Under the pieces are notes generated by a model that worked only from the letters and a program-made list of their open reading frames with translations, searched no databases and had not been told where the DNA came from. From contig NZ_JAHUZB010000004.1 of the NCBI RefSeq assembly GCF_019218635.1, positions 124,001 to 188,000 of the forward strand: DNA of 64,000 nucleotides. The letters are read 5' to 3'. The translations under genes were made by a program, and so were the position numbers. Positions 7,838 through 17,259 of this stretch are shown one piece after another (the stretch's first letter is position 1; every line of letters starts with the position of its first letter). This stretch comes from Enterococcus alishanensis. Its GTDB lineage: Bacteria > Bacillota > Bacilli > Lactobacillales > Enterococcaceae.

Positions 7838-8278
7838 ATGGAAAAATATCCTGGCTATCCACGCAAACCTTTTTATTATGAAACTGACAAAATGGGGATT
7901 ATTCATCACTCCAACTACATTCGCTGGTTTGAAGAGGCCCGTGTCGACGTCCTAACTTTTTTAGGGTATCCTTTTGAAAAAATTGAAGAAATGGGCATCA
8001 TGGTACCTGTTTTAGGAGTGAGTTGCACTTATAAGGAGATGGTTTACTTTGGTGATGAGATTATCATTCAGCCATATGTCAGTAAATATACGGGGACGCG
8101 CTTAAATTTTGAATATCAAATTTCTAAAAATGATAAGCTAGTCACAACTGGAACCAGTCAACATTGCTTTATGTCTTACGAAACCAATCGTTTAGTACAA
8201 CTTAAGAAATCACAACCTGAATTGCATCAATTATTTGAAACCTATTTTGATTTAACCAAAAATGAAACCGGCAAATAA
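7838..8278 (+). CDS. Acyl-CoA thioesterase, YbgC/FadM-like hotdog protein
   Basis: A 146-residue single-domain hotdog thioesterase of the 4-hydroxybenzoyl-CoA thioesterase/YbgC group, which hydrolyses acyl-CoA esters. The signature YYETDKMGIIHHSNYIRWFE contains the catalytic Asp and the conserved His-x2-Tyr. The gene overlaps the operon of nnrD with a three-base gap, and the AAAGGA Shine-Dalgarno lies inside the end of nnrD. Its substrate is unknown. Confidence 0.87.
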   Translation: MEKYPGYPRKPFYYETDKMGIIHHSNYIRWFEEARVDVLTFLGYPFEKIEEMGIMVPVLGVSCTYKEMVYFGDEIIIQPYVSKYTGTRLNFEYQISKNDKLVTTGTSQHCFMSYETNRLVQLKKSQPELHQLFETYFDLTKNETGK

Positions 8279-8365
8279 AAAAACACAAAAAGTTTTTAAC
8301 TAATGTATCGCCCCCAAAAATCTAACATTTTTAGGGGCGGTACATTAAACTTTTTGTGCTTTTTA
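8279..8365. terminator. Large bidirectional hairpin terminator
   Basis: Arms of almost 40 bases pair nearly perfectly around a short loop at about 8321-8326. The outer part (CACAAAAAGTTT with AAACTTTTTGTG) carries flanking A and T runs on both sides, and the core is GC-rich (CGCCCCC with GGGGCGG). It separates convergent genes and can end transcripts from both. The length is unusual for a plain terminator. Confidence 0.8.
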
Positions 8366-8367
8366 AA

Positions 8368-8916
8368 TTAATCTTTTGTCAAACTACCTTGTTTTGTTTG
8401 CGTAGCTGCATAAGCTTTCATAATAATTGTTCCAATAATTGCTACTGATAGAGCATTTAAGATTGCAGAAACAATTCCTTGGGTAAATACTTTATTAGCA
8501 GGTTCGCTATAAATTAAAATATCTAAAATTGGTGCTAAAACAGCCCAAACAGCAACGTTTCCAATAATTTGGAAAATATTAAAACTAATCATTTCTTTTT
8601 TACCAAAAACACCATGCTGCAAATCAATTTTACGACCAGCTAAACCAAAAATAATTCCCATCACACCTGAACAAATAATCCAACTCCACCAAGGACCATA
8701 AGTTGTAAAATCAACGAGTGTGTGACCAATTAACCCAATCAAACCACCTGCAATTGGACCAAATAAAACAGACATCAAAGCTAAGAAAGGATATGTTGTT
8801 TGTAAATTCGTATTAGGAATACCGGTTGGAATTGTAACAAAACGTCCTAAAATAACAAATACTGCCGCGCCAATTCCGATCGCAACAATTGTTTTAACTG
8901 AAAAACCTTTATTCAT
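8368..8916 (-). CDS. ECF transporter S-component, UPF0397 family
   Basis: A 182-residue integral membrane protein with about five or six membrane segments. It matches the UPF0397 family from memory: [23 protein letters not shown] at the start, [19 protein letters not shown] in the middle and [19 protein letters not shown] near the end. These are substrate-binding subunits of energy-coupling factor vitamin transporters. The EcfA/EcfT module is not adjacent, so it would share a module encoded elsewhere. Substrate is not identifiable. AGGAGG lies before the ATG. I saw no recognisable riboswitch in the 140-base leader. Confidence 0.88.
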   Translation of the reverse strand: MNKGFSVKTIVAIGIGAAVFVILGRFVTIPTGIPNTNLQTTYPFLALMSVLFGPIAGGLIGLIGHTLVDFTTYGPWWSWIICSGVMGIIFGLAGRKIDLQHGVFGKKEMISFNIFQIIGNVAVWAVLAPILDILIYSEPANKVFTQGIVSAILNALSVAIIGTIIMKAYAATQTKQGSLTKD

Positions 8917-9054
8917 TTTCTTCCTCCTAAAATATGATTGACTCCTACTTAAGATGAAATAATTTCGATTAATAATTATATTAAGATTGCAAAGGAATCA
9001 CTAACCATATTATAATGTTAACTTTCAAAATGCAATGAAAACTATTTGAAACAT

Positions 9055-9084
9055 AAAAAAACCGAAGCAGCTAAAAAGCTACTT
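9055..9084 (-). terminator. Terminator of the amino acid permease transcript
   Basis: On the minus strand a 12-bp stem (ACTGAAGTAGCT with AGCTGCTTCGGT) with a four-base loop is followed by at least six T. It sits 17 bases after the permease stop. Confidence 0.9.
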
Positions 9085-9100
9085 CAGTCAATTGAATCAA

Positions 9101-10453
9101 TTATTTATTTTTACTTTGCATGAAGAAGTAGAAAGGAATACCGATTGCAGTTATTAAGATACCGACCATTGCTAATGAGAATTGAGTAAGTAAGGTCATT
9201 ACTAAGATGAACAAGCCACCTAAAATAGCAATAATTGGAATAACTGGGTATAAAGGTACTTTGTACGGGCGAACCAAATCTGGCTCAGTTTTTCTAAGTT
9301 TGATAACTGCAATAAATACTAGTGTGTAGAAAATCCAGATTACGAAAATCAACATATCTGTTAACATATCGAAACCACCAACTAGCATCATGATGATAGC
9401 AATAATTAATTCTAAAACACCCGCAATATAAGGAACTGAGTTTTTGTTTAATTTAGATAGTTGGTTAGAGAATGGTAATGTTTTTTCTTTACCCATTGTG
9501 TAAGGAAGACGCATACCTGTCATAGTATAACCATTAATTGTTCCATATACAGAAATTAAAATACCAATAGTTACAATTTTACCGCCCATGCCGCCAAAGA
9601 TTCTACCGGCAACTTCCATTGATGCATTTTCATTACCTGCTAATTGATCAATTGGCAAAGTACGTAAATAAGCAAAGTTTACTAATAAATAAACAACCAT
9701 GATCCCTAAGATACCACCAGCGATTGCTCGAGGTAAGTCACGGGCAGGATTTTTCAATTCTCCAGCAATGTTACCTACGTGAATCCAGCCATCATAAGCA
9801 AACATTGTTGCTAGTAAACCAGCACCTAATGCAGGAGCAAAACCACCAGCACTTGCGCCAGCTTGAACTGGGAACAAGCTAACTGAAACATCCCCTTGGC
9901 GTAATAACCCAAAGATTACGATTGCAGCAAGTGGTAATAGCTTACATACTAAAGTAACTGATTGAAGCATACCACCGGCTTTTGAGCCTAAAAAGTTGAT
10001 TAACATAATTGAAATCGCAGCGACGATTGCAATTGGAACTACAGTACCATCTGATAAACCGAATAAGTTCTTAAATTGTGTACCAAAAATAATAGATAAT
10101 GCCGCTACATTAGCTGGGAAATAAATAATAACTTGTGCCCAACCTAGTAAGAAACTTGCAAATTTTCCGTATGCTCGTTCGATATAACGTAACATACCGC
10201 CTGTTTCAGGAATAGCTGCTGCTAGTTCTGCCCCTGTTAACCCAGCACAGACACTAATTAATCCTCCCAAGAACCACGAAAGCATAACCATACTTGTTGA
10301 CCCTGTATTCTGTGCTACGCTGGCTGCTTTAAAGAATACGCCGGCTCCGATTACCGTTCCCATAACTGTCGAAAGTGCTGGGAAGAAAGTCATCGTCCGT
10401 TGTAATTCGCCGCCGCCATTTGGAGTAGCTGTATTGTTCTCGTTTGAAGCCAT
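9101..10453 (-). CDS. APC-family amino acid permease, SteT-like
   Basis: A 450-residue membrane protein with about 12 hydrophobic segments, of the amino acid-polyamine-organocation superfamily. The first helix carries the unwound glycine motif (TVMGTVIGAGVFF at about 30-42), and GWIHVGNIAGELKNPARDLPRA is typical of LAT-like exchangers such as SteT, a serine/threonine exchanger. Since it lies downstream of kbl and tdh, threonine is the likely substrate (inference). AAGGAGG precedes the ATG at 10453. The leader contains a hairpin and a duplicated 12-mer. Confidence 0.87.
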   Translation of the reverse strand: MASNENNTATPNGGGELQRTMTFFPALSTVMGTVIGAGVFFKAASVAQNTGSTSMVMLSWFLGGLISVCAGLTGAELAAAIPETGGMLRYIERAYGKFASFLLGWAQVIIYFPANVAALSIIFGTQFKNLFGLSDGTVVPIAIVAAISIMLINFLGSKAGGMLQSVTLVCKLLPLAAIVIFGLLRQGDVSVSLFPVQAGASAGGFAPALGAGLLATMFAYDGWIHVGNIAGELKNPARDLPRAIAGGILGIMVVYLLVNFAYLRTLPIDQLAGNENASMEVAGRIFGGMGGKIVTIGILISVYGTINGYTMTGMRLPYTMGKEKTLPFSNQLSKLNKNSVPYIAGVLELIIAIIMMLVGGFDMLTDMLIFVIWIFYTLVFIAVIKLRKTEPDLVRPYKVPLYPVIPIIAILGGLFILVMTLLTQFSLAMVGILITAIGIPFYFFMQSKNK

Positions 10454-10461
10454 TTTTCTCC

Positions 10462-10553
10462 TCCTTCAGAAGTACGCACCTCTACTTGTGCACTTCTTAA
10501 CTTGTTTTGGAATAATAAAAATAAACTAGCTTTTTTTGCCATCCTTCAGAAGT
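10462..10553 (-). repeat. Direct 12-bp repeat and hairpin in permease leader
   Basis: TCCTTCAGAAGT occurs at 10462-10473 and again at 10542-10553, 80 bases apart. The copy nearer the gene contains the permease Shine-Dalgarno and abuts a hairpin (GAAGTGCAC pairing with GTGCGTACTTC). This could mask or expose the ribosome binding site. No known riboswitch or T-box consensus was recognised. Confidence 0.4.
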
Positions 10554-10617
10554 TCTATTCTAAAATATGTATCTCTAGTACGTTATTTTTATTCCTCGCT
10601 TATTCTACCATGAAGGC

Positions 10618-10657
10618 AGAAAAAGGTGAATGTTATTTTTAACATTTACCTTTTTCT
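10618..10657. terminator. Probable terminator after tdh
   Basis: Arms of 18 bases (10618-10635 and 10640-10657) pair with about two mismatches around a short loop. T-rich stem ends on both strands make it look like a terminator for tdh, about 50 bases after its stop. Partial read-through into the permease gene would still be possible. Confidence 0.6.
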
Positions 10658-10710
10658 AATGTTACCTTCCTGACATTCTTAACTTGTGATGTTTCTGTTA
10701 AACTAGTAGA

Positions 10711-11712
10711 TTAGCTTTCAACTGTATCAAATGATACTTTAGTTTCTACGCCTTCTTCAGCGAATTTTTTAGAAAGTCTTACTAACATTTCGTCAGTCAT
10801 TTTATCTAAATCATAGTTAGGTGAGAAGTCCCACTCTGTTTTCGCATCTGTAGCATCAATCGCATTTGGCCAAGAGTTTGCAATTCCTTGACGAACTGGA
10901 TCTACATCATAGCCCATTTCAAAGTCTGGAATACGACGTTTGATTGAAGCTGCGATTTGTTCTGGTTCAAATGCCATTGCAGTAATATTGAAGGCATTAC
11001 GGTGAACCAAACGAGAAGGATCAGCGTTCATCAACTTAACGATTGCATCGATTGCATCGTCCATGTACATCATATCCATGTAAGTACCTTTGTCGATGAA
11101 TGATTTGTAAGATTTGTTTTTCAATGCTTCATAATAAATATCTACAGCGTAGTCAGTAGTACCGCCACCAGGTTCAACTTTATAAGAAATCAAACCAGGG
11201 AAACGTACGGAACGAGTATCTACACCATATTTATCGTGGTAATAATTTTCTAACATTTCACCAGAAACTTTTGTTACACCATACATAGTTGTTGGATGCA
11301 TGACAGTATCTTGAGGTGTGTTATCTGGTTGTGCATCTGGTCCATATGCTGCGATAGATGAAGGTGCGAAGAATTTAGTTCCTTCTCCTACTTCACGAGC
11401 AACTTCTAATGCATTCATTAATCCGCCCATATTTAAATTCCATGCAAAAGCAGGACGTTGTTCAGCAGTTGCTGAAAGTAAAGCTGCTAAGTGAATAATT
11501 GTGTCTACTTTGTTTGTTTTAGCAATTTCTAAGAATTTATCATAGTCTTGAACATCTAATATTTCAAAATGTCCATTTTCAACTGTTGGGTTATTTTCAG
11601 GTTTACGGATATCTGTTGCGATTACATTATCTACACCTAAGTCACGACGTAATCTTTCAGCTAATTCTGATCCAATTTGTCCTAATGCTCCGGTAATCAT
11701 TACTTTTTTCAT
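10711..11712 (-). CDS. tdh: L-threonine 3-dehydrogenase, short-chain (SDR/epimerase-like) type
   Basis: Oxidises L-threonine with NAD+ to 2-amino-3-ketobutyrate. The 333-residue protein is of the GalE-like extended SDR class, not the zinc medium-chain class. It has the Rossmann motif TGALGQIG (about residues 7-14), the Ser/Tyr-x3-Lys catalytic set (SSIAAYG and YGVTK) and the substrate loop GGGTTDYAVD. It lies just downstream of kbl with a 53-base gap and GGGAG-type binding site, so the two enzymes of threonine cleavage are co-transcribed. Confidence 0.93.
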   Translation of the reverse strand: MKKVMITGALGQIGSELAERLRRDLGVDNVIATDIRKPENNPTVENGHFEILDVQDYDKFLEIAKTNKVDTIIHLAALLSATAEQRPAFAWNLNMGGLMNALEVAREVGEGTKFFAPSSIAAYGPDAQPDNTPQDTVMHPTTMYGVTKVSGEMLENYYHDKYGVDTRSVRFPGLISYKVEPGGGTTDYAVDIYYEALKNKSYKSFIDKGTYMDMMYMDDAIDAIVKLMNADPSRLVHRNAFNITAMAFEPEQIAASIKRRIPDFEMGYDVDPVRQGIANSWPNAIDATDAKTEWDFSPNYDLDKMTDEMLVRLSKKFAEEGVETKVSFDTVES

Positions 11713-11765
11713 GTTGTTCTCCCTTTCTGAATAACATTTTATAGTGTGAAACTTTTTACCTTTTT

Positions 11766-12956
11766 TTAGATGATTCCTAATTCTTTACCTACTTTTTCAT
11801 AAACAGTGATTGCTTCGTCTAACATTTCTTTTGTATGTCCAGCATTTGGCATGTTACGAACACGACCTGTTCCTAATGGCACAGTTGGGAATACGATTGG
11901 TTTAACGTATACACCGTTTTCTAATAATTTTTTAGAAAATTCTTGTGCAACTTTTTCGTCGCCCACAATTACTGGTGTGATTGGTGTTTCTGAAACCCCA
12001 ATATCATAACCAATACGTTTTAATTCTTGTTTGAAGTAGTTAGCGTTATCCCATAATTTATCAACAAATTCAGGATGTGTTTCAATTAAATCAATCGCTT
12101 TAATACAAGCACCTGCAGCTCCTGGTGTTAATGAAGTTGAGAATAAGAATGGACGTGCTTGAGATTTCAACCAAGTAATTAATTGTTTAGAACCTGCAAC
12201 ATATCCACCGACAACGCCGATACCTTTAGACAAAGTACCCATTTGGAAGTCAATGTGATCTTGCATGTCAAAATGTTTAACTGTTCCATGACCATGACCC
12301 ATAACACCTGTACCATGAGCATCATCAATATAAGTGATAACATTGTATTTTTCGCAAATTTCAACGATTTCAGGAATTTTCGCAACATCGCCGTCCATTG
12401 AGAATACACCGTCAGAGATGTACATTACTTTGTTGTATTCGCCACTTTCAGTCGCTTCTTTTGCTTTAGCATCTAAATCTGCCATATCTTGGTGATTTAC
12501 GCGAATAATTTTCGCTCCAGATAAACGACAGCCATCAATAATAGATGCATGATTTAATTCATCTGATAAAATTGCATCGCCTTTTTTCATTACTGCTGAA
12601 ATTGCACCCATGTTACAGTTGAAACCTGATTGGAAAGCAATTGCAGCTTCAGTTCCTTTGAACTCAGCAATTTTTTCTTCTAATTTTTGGTGGATATCTA
12701 AAGTTCCGTTAATTGTACGAACCGCACCAGCACCAGCTCCGTAGTGTTCAGTTGCTTCAACATCAGCTTCAACGATTTCAGGATTTGTAGCAAATCCTAG
12801 ATAGTTATTAGAAGCTAAGTTGATCATTTTTTTGTCGTTAACAGTAATGACTGGACCATTTGCTCCTTCTAACACGTCAATTGTGTTGAACAAACCTTTT
12901 TCTTTTAGATCATTCAAGTTTGTTTCTAAGAACTGATCAAGTACTTTTGAACTCAT
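11766..12956 (-). CDS. kbl: Glycine C-acetyltransferase (2-amino-3-ketobutyrate CoA ligase)
   Basis: PLP-dependent enzyme that cleaves 2-amino-3-ketobutyrate with CoA into glycine and acetyl-CoA. The 396-residue protein has the AONS-family marks: [11 protein letters not shown] near residue 50, the His-stacking [13 protein letters not shown], the Asp-Ala-His segment [11 protein letters not shown] and the Schiff-base Lys in [10 protein letters not shown] (about 243). The ATG at 12956 has GGAGG seven bases upstream; an earlier in-frame start at 12998 does not. With tdh it converts threonine to glycine and acetyl-CoA. A candidate cre site lies about 95 bases upstream. Confidence 0.95.
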   Translation of the reverse strand: MSSKVLDQFLETNLNDLKEKGLFNTIDVLEGANGPVITVNDKKMINLASNNYLGFATNPEIVEADVEATEHYGAGAGAVRTINGTLDIHQKLEEKIAEFKGTEAAIAFQSGFNCNMGAISAVMKKGDAILSDELNHASIIDGCRLSGAKIIRVNHQDMADLDAKAKEATESGEYNKVMYISDGVFSMDGDVAKIPEIVEICEKYNVITYIDDAHGTGVMGHGHGTVKHFDMQDHIDFQMGTLSKGIGVVGGYVAGSKQLITWLKSQARPFLFSTSLTPGAAGACIKAIDLIETHPEFVDKLWDNANYFKQELKRIGYDIGVSETPITPVIVGDEKVAQEFSKKLLENGVYVKPIVFPTVPLGTGRVRNMPNAGHTKEMLDEAITVYEKVGKELGII

Positions 12957-13520
12957 TATAATTCCTCCCATTAATTTGAAAGTGTAAATATTTCTCATTC
13001 TGTTATATTATAAATTTTTATAATTCTTAATATGGACAAGAATGATTGATATTACCGCTTTCATTTGATTACATGCTTAGTATATAACTGGTTGTTAACG
13101 TTTTCAATTAATCTCACCTCAAATTGTTTGAATTATAATTTTGATGAAAAAAATTTTAATTTAAATCAATTCTTCAGTGAATTTACGTCTATCTTTCATT
13201 ATGATTTAATCAACAAAAACCTTAAAATCAGAATATTTTTCTTGCAATTACAAAGTTTTTTTATTCACAATTAATAAATCTTTTATTAGATTATTGCAAA
13301 CTATTCCCCTGTTTAAGCTACTTATTTATCGATAATAAATAGATTTTAATCGTTTGACACCTCACAAAAAAATTTTTTTCATTCTTATTTCTAAATCAAT
13401 ATAAATAAAACCGATTTTTTTATAAATCGTTTCCATTCTCTCATTTTAGTGGAAAAATTTCTCACAAATTATTGATTTAATTGATGCGATTGATAAGATT
13501 CTTGAATGTTTTCACAAAAA
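12957..13520. other. AT-rich intergenic region carrying the kbl promoter
   Basis: About 560 bases without a convincing gene. On the minus strand near kbl there is TTGTCC (13034-13039) followed by TATAAT-like sequence around 13010-13016, a plausible promoter. A short plus-strand reading frame at 13065-13274 has no ribosome binding site and low-complexity composition, so I do not call it. Nothing else was recognised. Confidence 0.5.
13050..13063 (-). promoter_or_regulatory. Candidate cre (CcpA) site upstream of kbl
   Basis: TGAAAGCGGTAATA on the minus strand matches the cre consensus TGWNANCGNTNNCA at all but one fixed position. It lies 10 bases upstream of the candidate -35, so it could act in either direction. 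Confidence 0.45.
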
Positions 13521-13555
13521 ATCGTCTAAAAACTATCTCTAGTCTTTAGACGATA
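13521..13555 (-). terminator. Terminator of the LPxTG surface protein gene
   Basis: A stem pairing ATCGTCTAAA-ACTA with TAGT-TTTAGACGAT around GAGA, followed by six T on the minus strand, a few bases past the stop codon. Confidence 0.85.
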
Positions 13556-13561
13556 CGTTAA

Positions 13562-16500
13562 TTATTTTGTTTGCTCTCTACGACGATATACGATAAAAGC
13601 CAAGCCAGCTAAGACAATTACTCCTAAAATAGTTAAGATTGTAGCCATTCTTTTACTTTCACCAGTTTGTGGTAAATTTTTAGTAGTTGCATTATTGCCG
13701 CTACTGGTCACAGGTAAGGTACTACCTCTGCTTGTGGTACCAGTGTTATTCGTTCCAGTTACTCCGCCACCAACTTCAGTATTTTTTGTGTAAACATAAG
13801 TTACTGTAATAGTTTCGTCGGTATACTTTCCTATCGGATTTCCTTTGACTTCTTTGAAAGTGTAATCGTCAATTTCTTTCTGTTCAGTCGTATAATTACT
13901 ACCGATATCTCCTAAAGAAAAGACTGTATCATCTATTTCATTGCCATTTTCATCTTGATATTTAGCAATGACTAGACCTTGTTTAATTGTCGGAACAGTT
14001 TGTTCAGCATAAATTAAAGTTACCTTCTTGTCTTCTACAGTGAATAAGCCAGCATATTCTCCTTCGATATCTGTTAAATAGTAGCCATCAAAATTTCGTA
14101 AGATGCTATCATTTGCTCCCGGATAGCTCGCACCTACTTCTCCAGAAATTATTTTTGGATCTGCTAATTTATTACCGGCTTCATCTTGATAATGATAAGT
14201 AACATTCCCAGTTTCAATGGCTGTTTTTTTGTATACATAAGTGACAGTAATGATTTCGTCTCTATACGTGCCTCGATAATTAGTTGGTGTTCGATTCACT
14301 ACTTCATATCCTGAAATTGTTTTAGGATTAGTAGTGTATGATTCGTCAATTTCACCTAGAGTTGCTTCACTTTTTACCAGGGGATTGCCTTGTTCATCTA
14401 CGTGGTGAACCAATACTACACCGTTTCTTTGACCAGCTTCACCTTTTCTATAAACTAAAATTACTTCTTGTTCTTTATCTGTATATAGACCAGAAAAATT
14501 ATTAGGAATTGTCTTTATAGTATATCCTTCAAACTCTTTCAATTCAGCTGCATAAACACTATTAATATCGCCGGTTAATTCTACCGATTCTCTACCATCT
14601 GTTAGAAGATTATTACCAGTTTCATCTTGATATTTCACAATCACTTTTCCTTGACCGACTGGGTCTTTACTATAAACATAAGTAACTTCAATCACTCCAT
14701 CAGTAAAAGAGCCCTTTGCATTAGCTGGTGTTGTTTTTAAAGTATATCCACTAATTGATTTAGCAGAGGTAGTATATGGTGCGTTCACTTCTCCCGTTTG
14801 AACTTCAGATTTCGCTATTGGTTTTCCAGACTCGTCTTCATGATGAACTAATACCGTACCTTTTGAAGACTTTTCTTTACGATATTTAAAAATAATGGTT
14901 TGCGGTTCATCAGTGAATACTCCTGTCGGTGTTTGAGTTATATTTCCTTCACTATCTCTGATTTCTGTTAATCTATAACCTTCAAATTCTTGGAATGGTG
15001 CTTTATACTCTCCACCAATGTTCCCTTTTAGAATTTTTTTACCTAATTCTTGAACTTCATCTCCATCTTCATTTATCTCAATATACCGAACCGTAACATC
15101 TGCAGCAGCTTTCTTTTGATAAACAGCATACAAGACTTCATTACCTTTTTGTATCGTGATTGTTGTCCCAGCTTCTAATCCTTCATCTGGTTCTGTTGCA
15201 TTTTTATATTTTGACCAACCCAAAAATTCCGACTCAGGATCATCAGGTGTGGCACTGAGTGTATTTTTTCCATCTACAACTGTTTCTGATAGTTTATCGT
15301 AACCAACTTGATAATACTCAGTTGGATTGGCACCTTCATAATAAATTTTTCCATCATAGGAAGTTAATTCATTATTCATTTCAAATGTGCCACCATTAGC
15401 ATCGTATTTAACCCAATTGATTTCCACAGCTCCAATATCTGATTTTAAGCCGTTAGTATTAATATCTGTTTCACTTGGTCGCGGTCGATTTCTTTGATCC
15501 AATATAGAATCAATTACTGTTACAAAATTATCAATTTTATCATCAGCTGCTTTTTCAGGAGCAATTGGTATTGTTGGGATAATTGCTGCCGATCCATCAA
15601 CTGTTGCTCCAGCCATAACTGTACTATAGTTTTCAGAAAGGTTCATTGTTTCAAAACCAAAGACGTCTTTCATTTTAACTTTATTATCAGCAAATCCGAC
15701 ATTTGAATCTTTCTTAGACTCCGAAGATCCTCCAGCGATATTATTACTCTTATCGTCAGGTTGTGAAGATTCAGAAGTATTACCTATGAATAAATTATTA
15801 TAAAATTTTCCCGTTGCAAGATTATAAGTTCCACTATTCCCGATTGCACCTCCACTATGAGTAGCAGTATTATTAATAAAGCTATTATTGATATAATTTA
15901 CACTTACAGATTTAAAACCGACCGCAAAAACTTGAATTGCTCCACCACTGTTTGAACTTGAATCTCTCCCTTTTGCCTCATTACCATAAAAAGTGTTGTC
16001 AATAAAATTTATTCCGCTTGATATAGTGTCATTACCTTGAATTAATATCGCTCCGCCGTCATCTCCAGCAATATTATTTGCAAAAGTATTCCCCTCTAAA
16101 TCTATAGTTACTCCTTTTTTTATATTCCAAAAAGAAATGGCACCTCCATCAGCTAAAAGAGATTTTTCATTACTAGCATCTACATCTTTTGCTGCGGAAT
16201 TCCCTTCGAAGTAATTGTCCGTTAGTTCAATTACCGCACTAGCTGTTGGTTGGTGAAAATGAATAGCACCACCTTCACCACCGACACCTGCTCCATGAAC
16301 ATCTGGTGTACAATTATTGATAAATTTAGTATTTGTTATTTCAACTTTTTTGCTAAAGCCATCTTTTGTTCCAATCGCTCCGCCTGAATAACCATGATCT
16401 AGTTGTTGATTATTCGAGATAGTAGAATTTTTAATAATAGTATCAGCAGACAAATAAATTGCCCCTCCATGTCCTCCTCCATTGAAACTATCAATTAATA

Positions 16501-16909
16501 CGTTATCTAAAATAAATGTTCCCGAATAATCATTAGTAGATAGAGCCTTACTTCTATCGGAAGTCCCATTTCCCACAAGCTTCATATTTTGTAGTGTCAA
16601 AGTAGATGTCGCATTGCCATTGCCACTACCATAGGAAAATATTTCAACATTTTTTCCAAGTTCAGTTTTAAAAGTTTGTCCGTTTCCATCGATTATTATT
16701 TGATTGGCTGTTTCTTTTAGTTTAATTGTTCGATCAATTACTTCTGGAAAACTCTCACTCAAAGTAATCGTCTCATTATCTTTCGCATTATTTACAGCGC
16801 TTTCTAACTGATCGATTGAATTAACAGGCGCACCAAGCGCTTTCTTCGAAAATCCTCCTATAAAAATTATACTCAGCCATATGCTAAGTACTATTGTCCA
16901 CTTCTTCAT
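13562..16909 (-). CDS. Cell-wall-anchored surface protein: beta-helix, beta-grasp and six MucBP repeats, LPxTG
   Basis: A 1115-residue sortase substrate. Order: signal peptide (about 1-30); a right-handed parallel beta-helix region (about 35-480) with repeated Asn/Gly-rich turns such as SGGAIG, GGAIHF and GGAILIQG; a Listeria-Bacteroides-type beta-grasp repeat (about 490-590, YDANGGTFEM to FLGWSKY); six MucBP-like repeats of 65-80 residues (about 590-1040, each with a YQDE/HVDE-G-N start and a TYVY or LIYA end); a Thr/Ser/Gly linker; LPQTG at 1079; membrane helix and RRREQTK tail. MucBP repeats suggest binding to mucus glycans, and the beta-helix may be a glycan-binding or lyase-like fold. 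No catalytic site could be assigned. GAGGTG precedes the ATG at 16909. Confidence 0.92.
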   Translation of the reverse strand: MKKWTIVLSIWLSIIFIGGFSKKALGAPVNSIDQLESAVNNAKDNETITLSESFPEVIDRTIKLKETANQIIIDGNGQTFKTELGKNVEIFSYGSGNGNATSTLTLQNMKLVGNGTSDRSKALSTNDYSGTFILDNVLIDSFNGGGHGGAIYLSADTIIKNSTISNNQQLDHGYSGGAIGTKDGFSKKVEITNTKFINNCTPDVHGAGVGGEGGAIHFHQPTASAVIELTDNYFEGNSAAKDVDASNEKSLLADGGAISFWNIKKGVTIDLEGNTFANNIAGDDGGAILIQGNDTISSGINFIDNTFYGNEAKGRDSSSNSGGAIQVFAVGFKSVSVNYINNSFINNTATHSGGAIGNSGTYNLATGKFYNNLFIGNTSESSQPDDKSNNIAGGSSESKKDSNVGFADNKVKMKDVFGFETMNLSENYSTVMAGATVDGSAAIIPTIPIAPEKAADDKIDNFVTVIDSILDQRNRPRPSETDINTNGLKSDIGAVEINWVKYDANGGTFEMNNELTSYDGKIYYEGANPTEYYQVGYDKLSETVVDGKNTLSATPDDPESEFLGWSKYKNATEPDEGLEAGTTITIQKGNEVLYAVYQKKAAADVTVRYIEINEDGDEVQELGKKILKGNIGGEYKAPFQEFEGYRLTEIRDSEGNITQTPTGVFTDEPQTIIFKYRKEKSSKGTVLVHHEDESGKPIAKSEVQTGEVNAPYTTSAKSISGYTLKTTPANAKGSFTDGVIEVTYVYSKDPVGQGKVIVKYQDETGNNLLTDGRESVELTGDINSVYAAELKEFEGYTIKTIPNNFSGLYTDKEQEVILVYRKGEAGQRNGVVLVHHVDEQGNPLVKSEATLGEIDESYTTNPKTISGYEVVNRTPTNYRGTYRDEIITVTYVYKKTAIETGNVTYHYQDEAGNKLADPKIISGEVGASYPGANDSILRNFDGYYLTDIEGEYAGLFTVEDKKVTLIYAEQTVPTIKQGLVIAKYQDENGNEIDDTVFSLGDIGSNYTTEQKEIDDYTFKEVKGNPIGKYTDETITVTYVYTKNTEVGGGVTGTNNTGTTSRGSTLPVTSSGNNATTKNLPQTGESKRMATILTILGVIVLAGLAFIVYRRREQTK

Positions 16910-17211
16910 TGTTCTCACCTCATGCAAATTATTTATTTTTAAATTATTTTCATTAATTAATTATATAATGTAAATCATTTTTTTATAAATATTTGTATTA
17001 TTAAACTAAAAACAACAATTTAAAAACTATTTATGTTATTAAAATCAAATATTATGTATATTCTATTTGAGTTAATTCGTATTCATTTGTTTTATATCTA
17101 AAAAAAAATATAGATTTTTTTCTTAAATTACAATAAAGTTTTATTTTAATGATTTTTTAGATATTATTTTATTGATATGTGATTTTTAATCGTTTTATTA
17201 ACAATTAAAAA
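16910..17211. other. Very AT-rich promoter region of the surface protein gene
   Basis: About 300 bases of A/T-rich sequence between the surface protein start and the tnaA terminator. It contains TTTACA and TATAAT-like elements near 16960-16985 on the minus strand. No gene, cre site or repeat was recognised. Confidence 0.4.
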
Positions 17212-17247
17212 TAAAAAGCAGCAATGGATTTTCTCCATTGCTGCTTA
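17212..17247 (-). terminator. Terminator of tnaA
   Basis: A 13-bp stem (AAGCAGCAATGGA paired with TCCATTGCTGCTT) and short loop followed by T-rich sequence on the minus strand, 13 bases after the tryptophanase stop. Confidence 0.9.
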
Positions 17248-17259
17248 CAAATGTATTTT

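Noticed and set aside
10454-10700. T-box or amino acid riboswitch before the permease
   Set aside because: No T-box consensus or known aptamer core was seen; only a hairpin and a direct repeat.
12179-12409. Reading frames overlapping kbl on both strands
   Set aside because: They have no ribosome binding sites and lie wholly inside a well-conserved gene.
13065-13274. 69-codon plus-strand reading frame
   Set aside because: Low-complexity Phe/Asn/Leu-rich sequence in AT-rich DNA, no Shine-Dalgarno, no recognisable homology.
13562-15100. Repeated blocks suggesting a CRISPR or satellite array
   Set aside because: The repetition is at protein level (MucBP units of 65-80 codons), not short identical DNA repeats with spacers.
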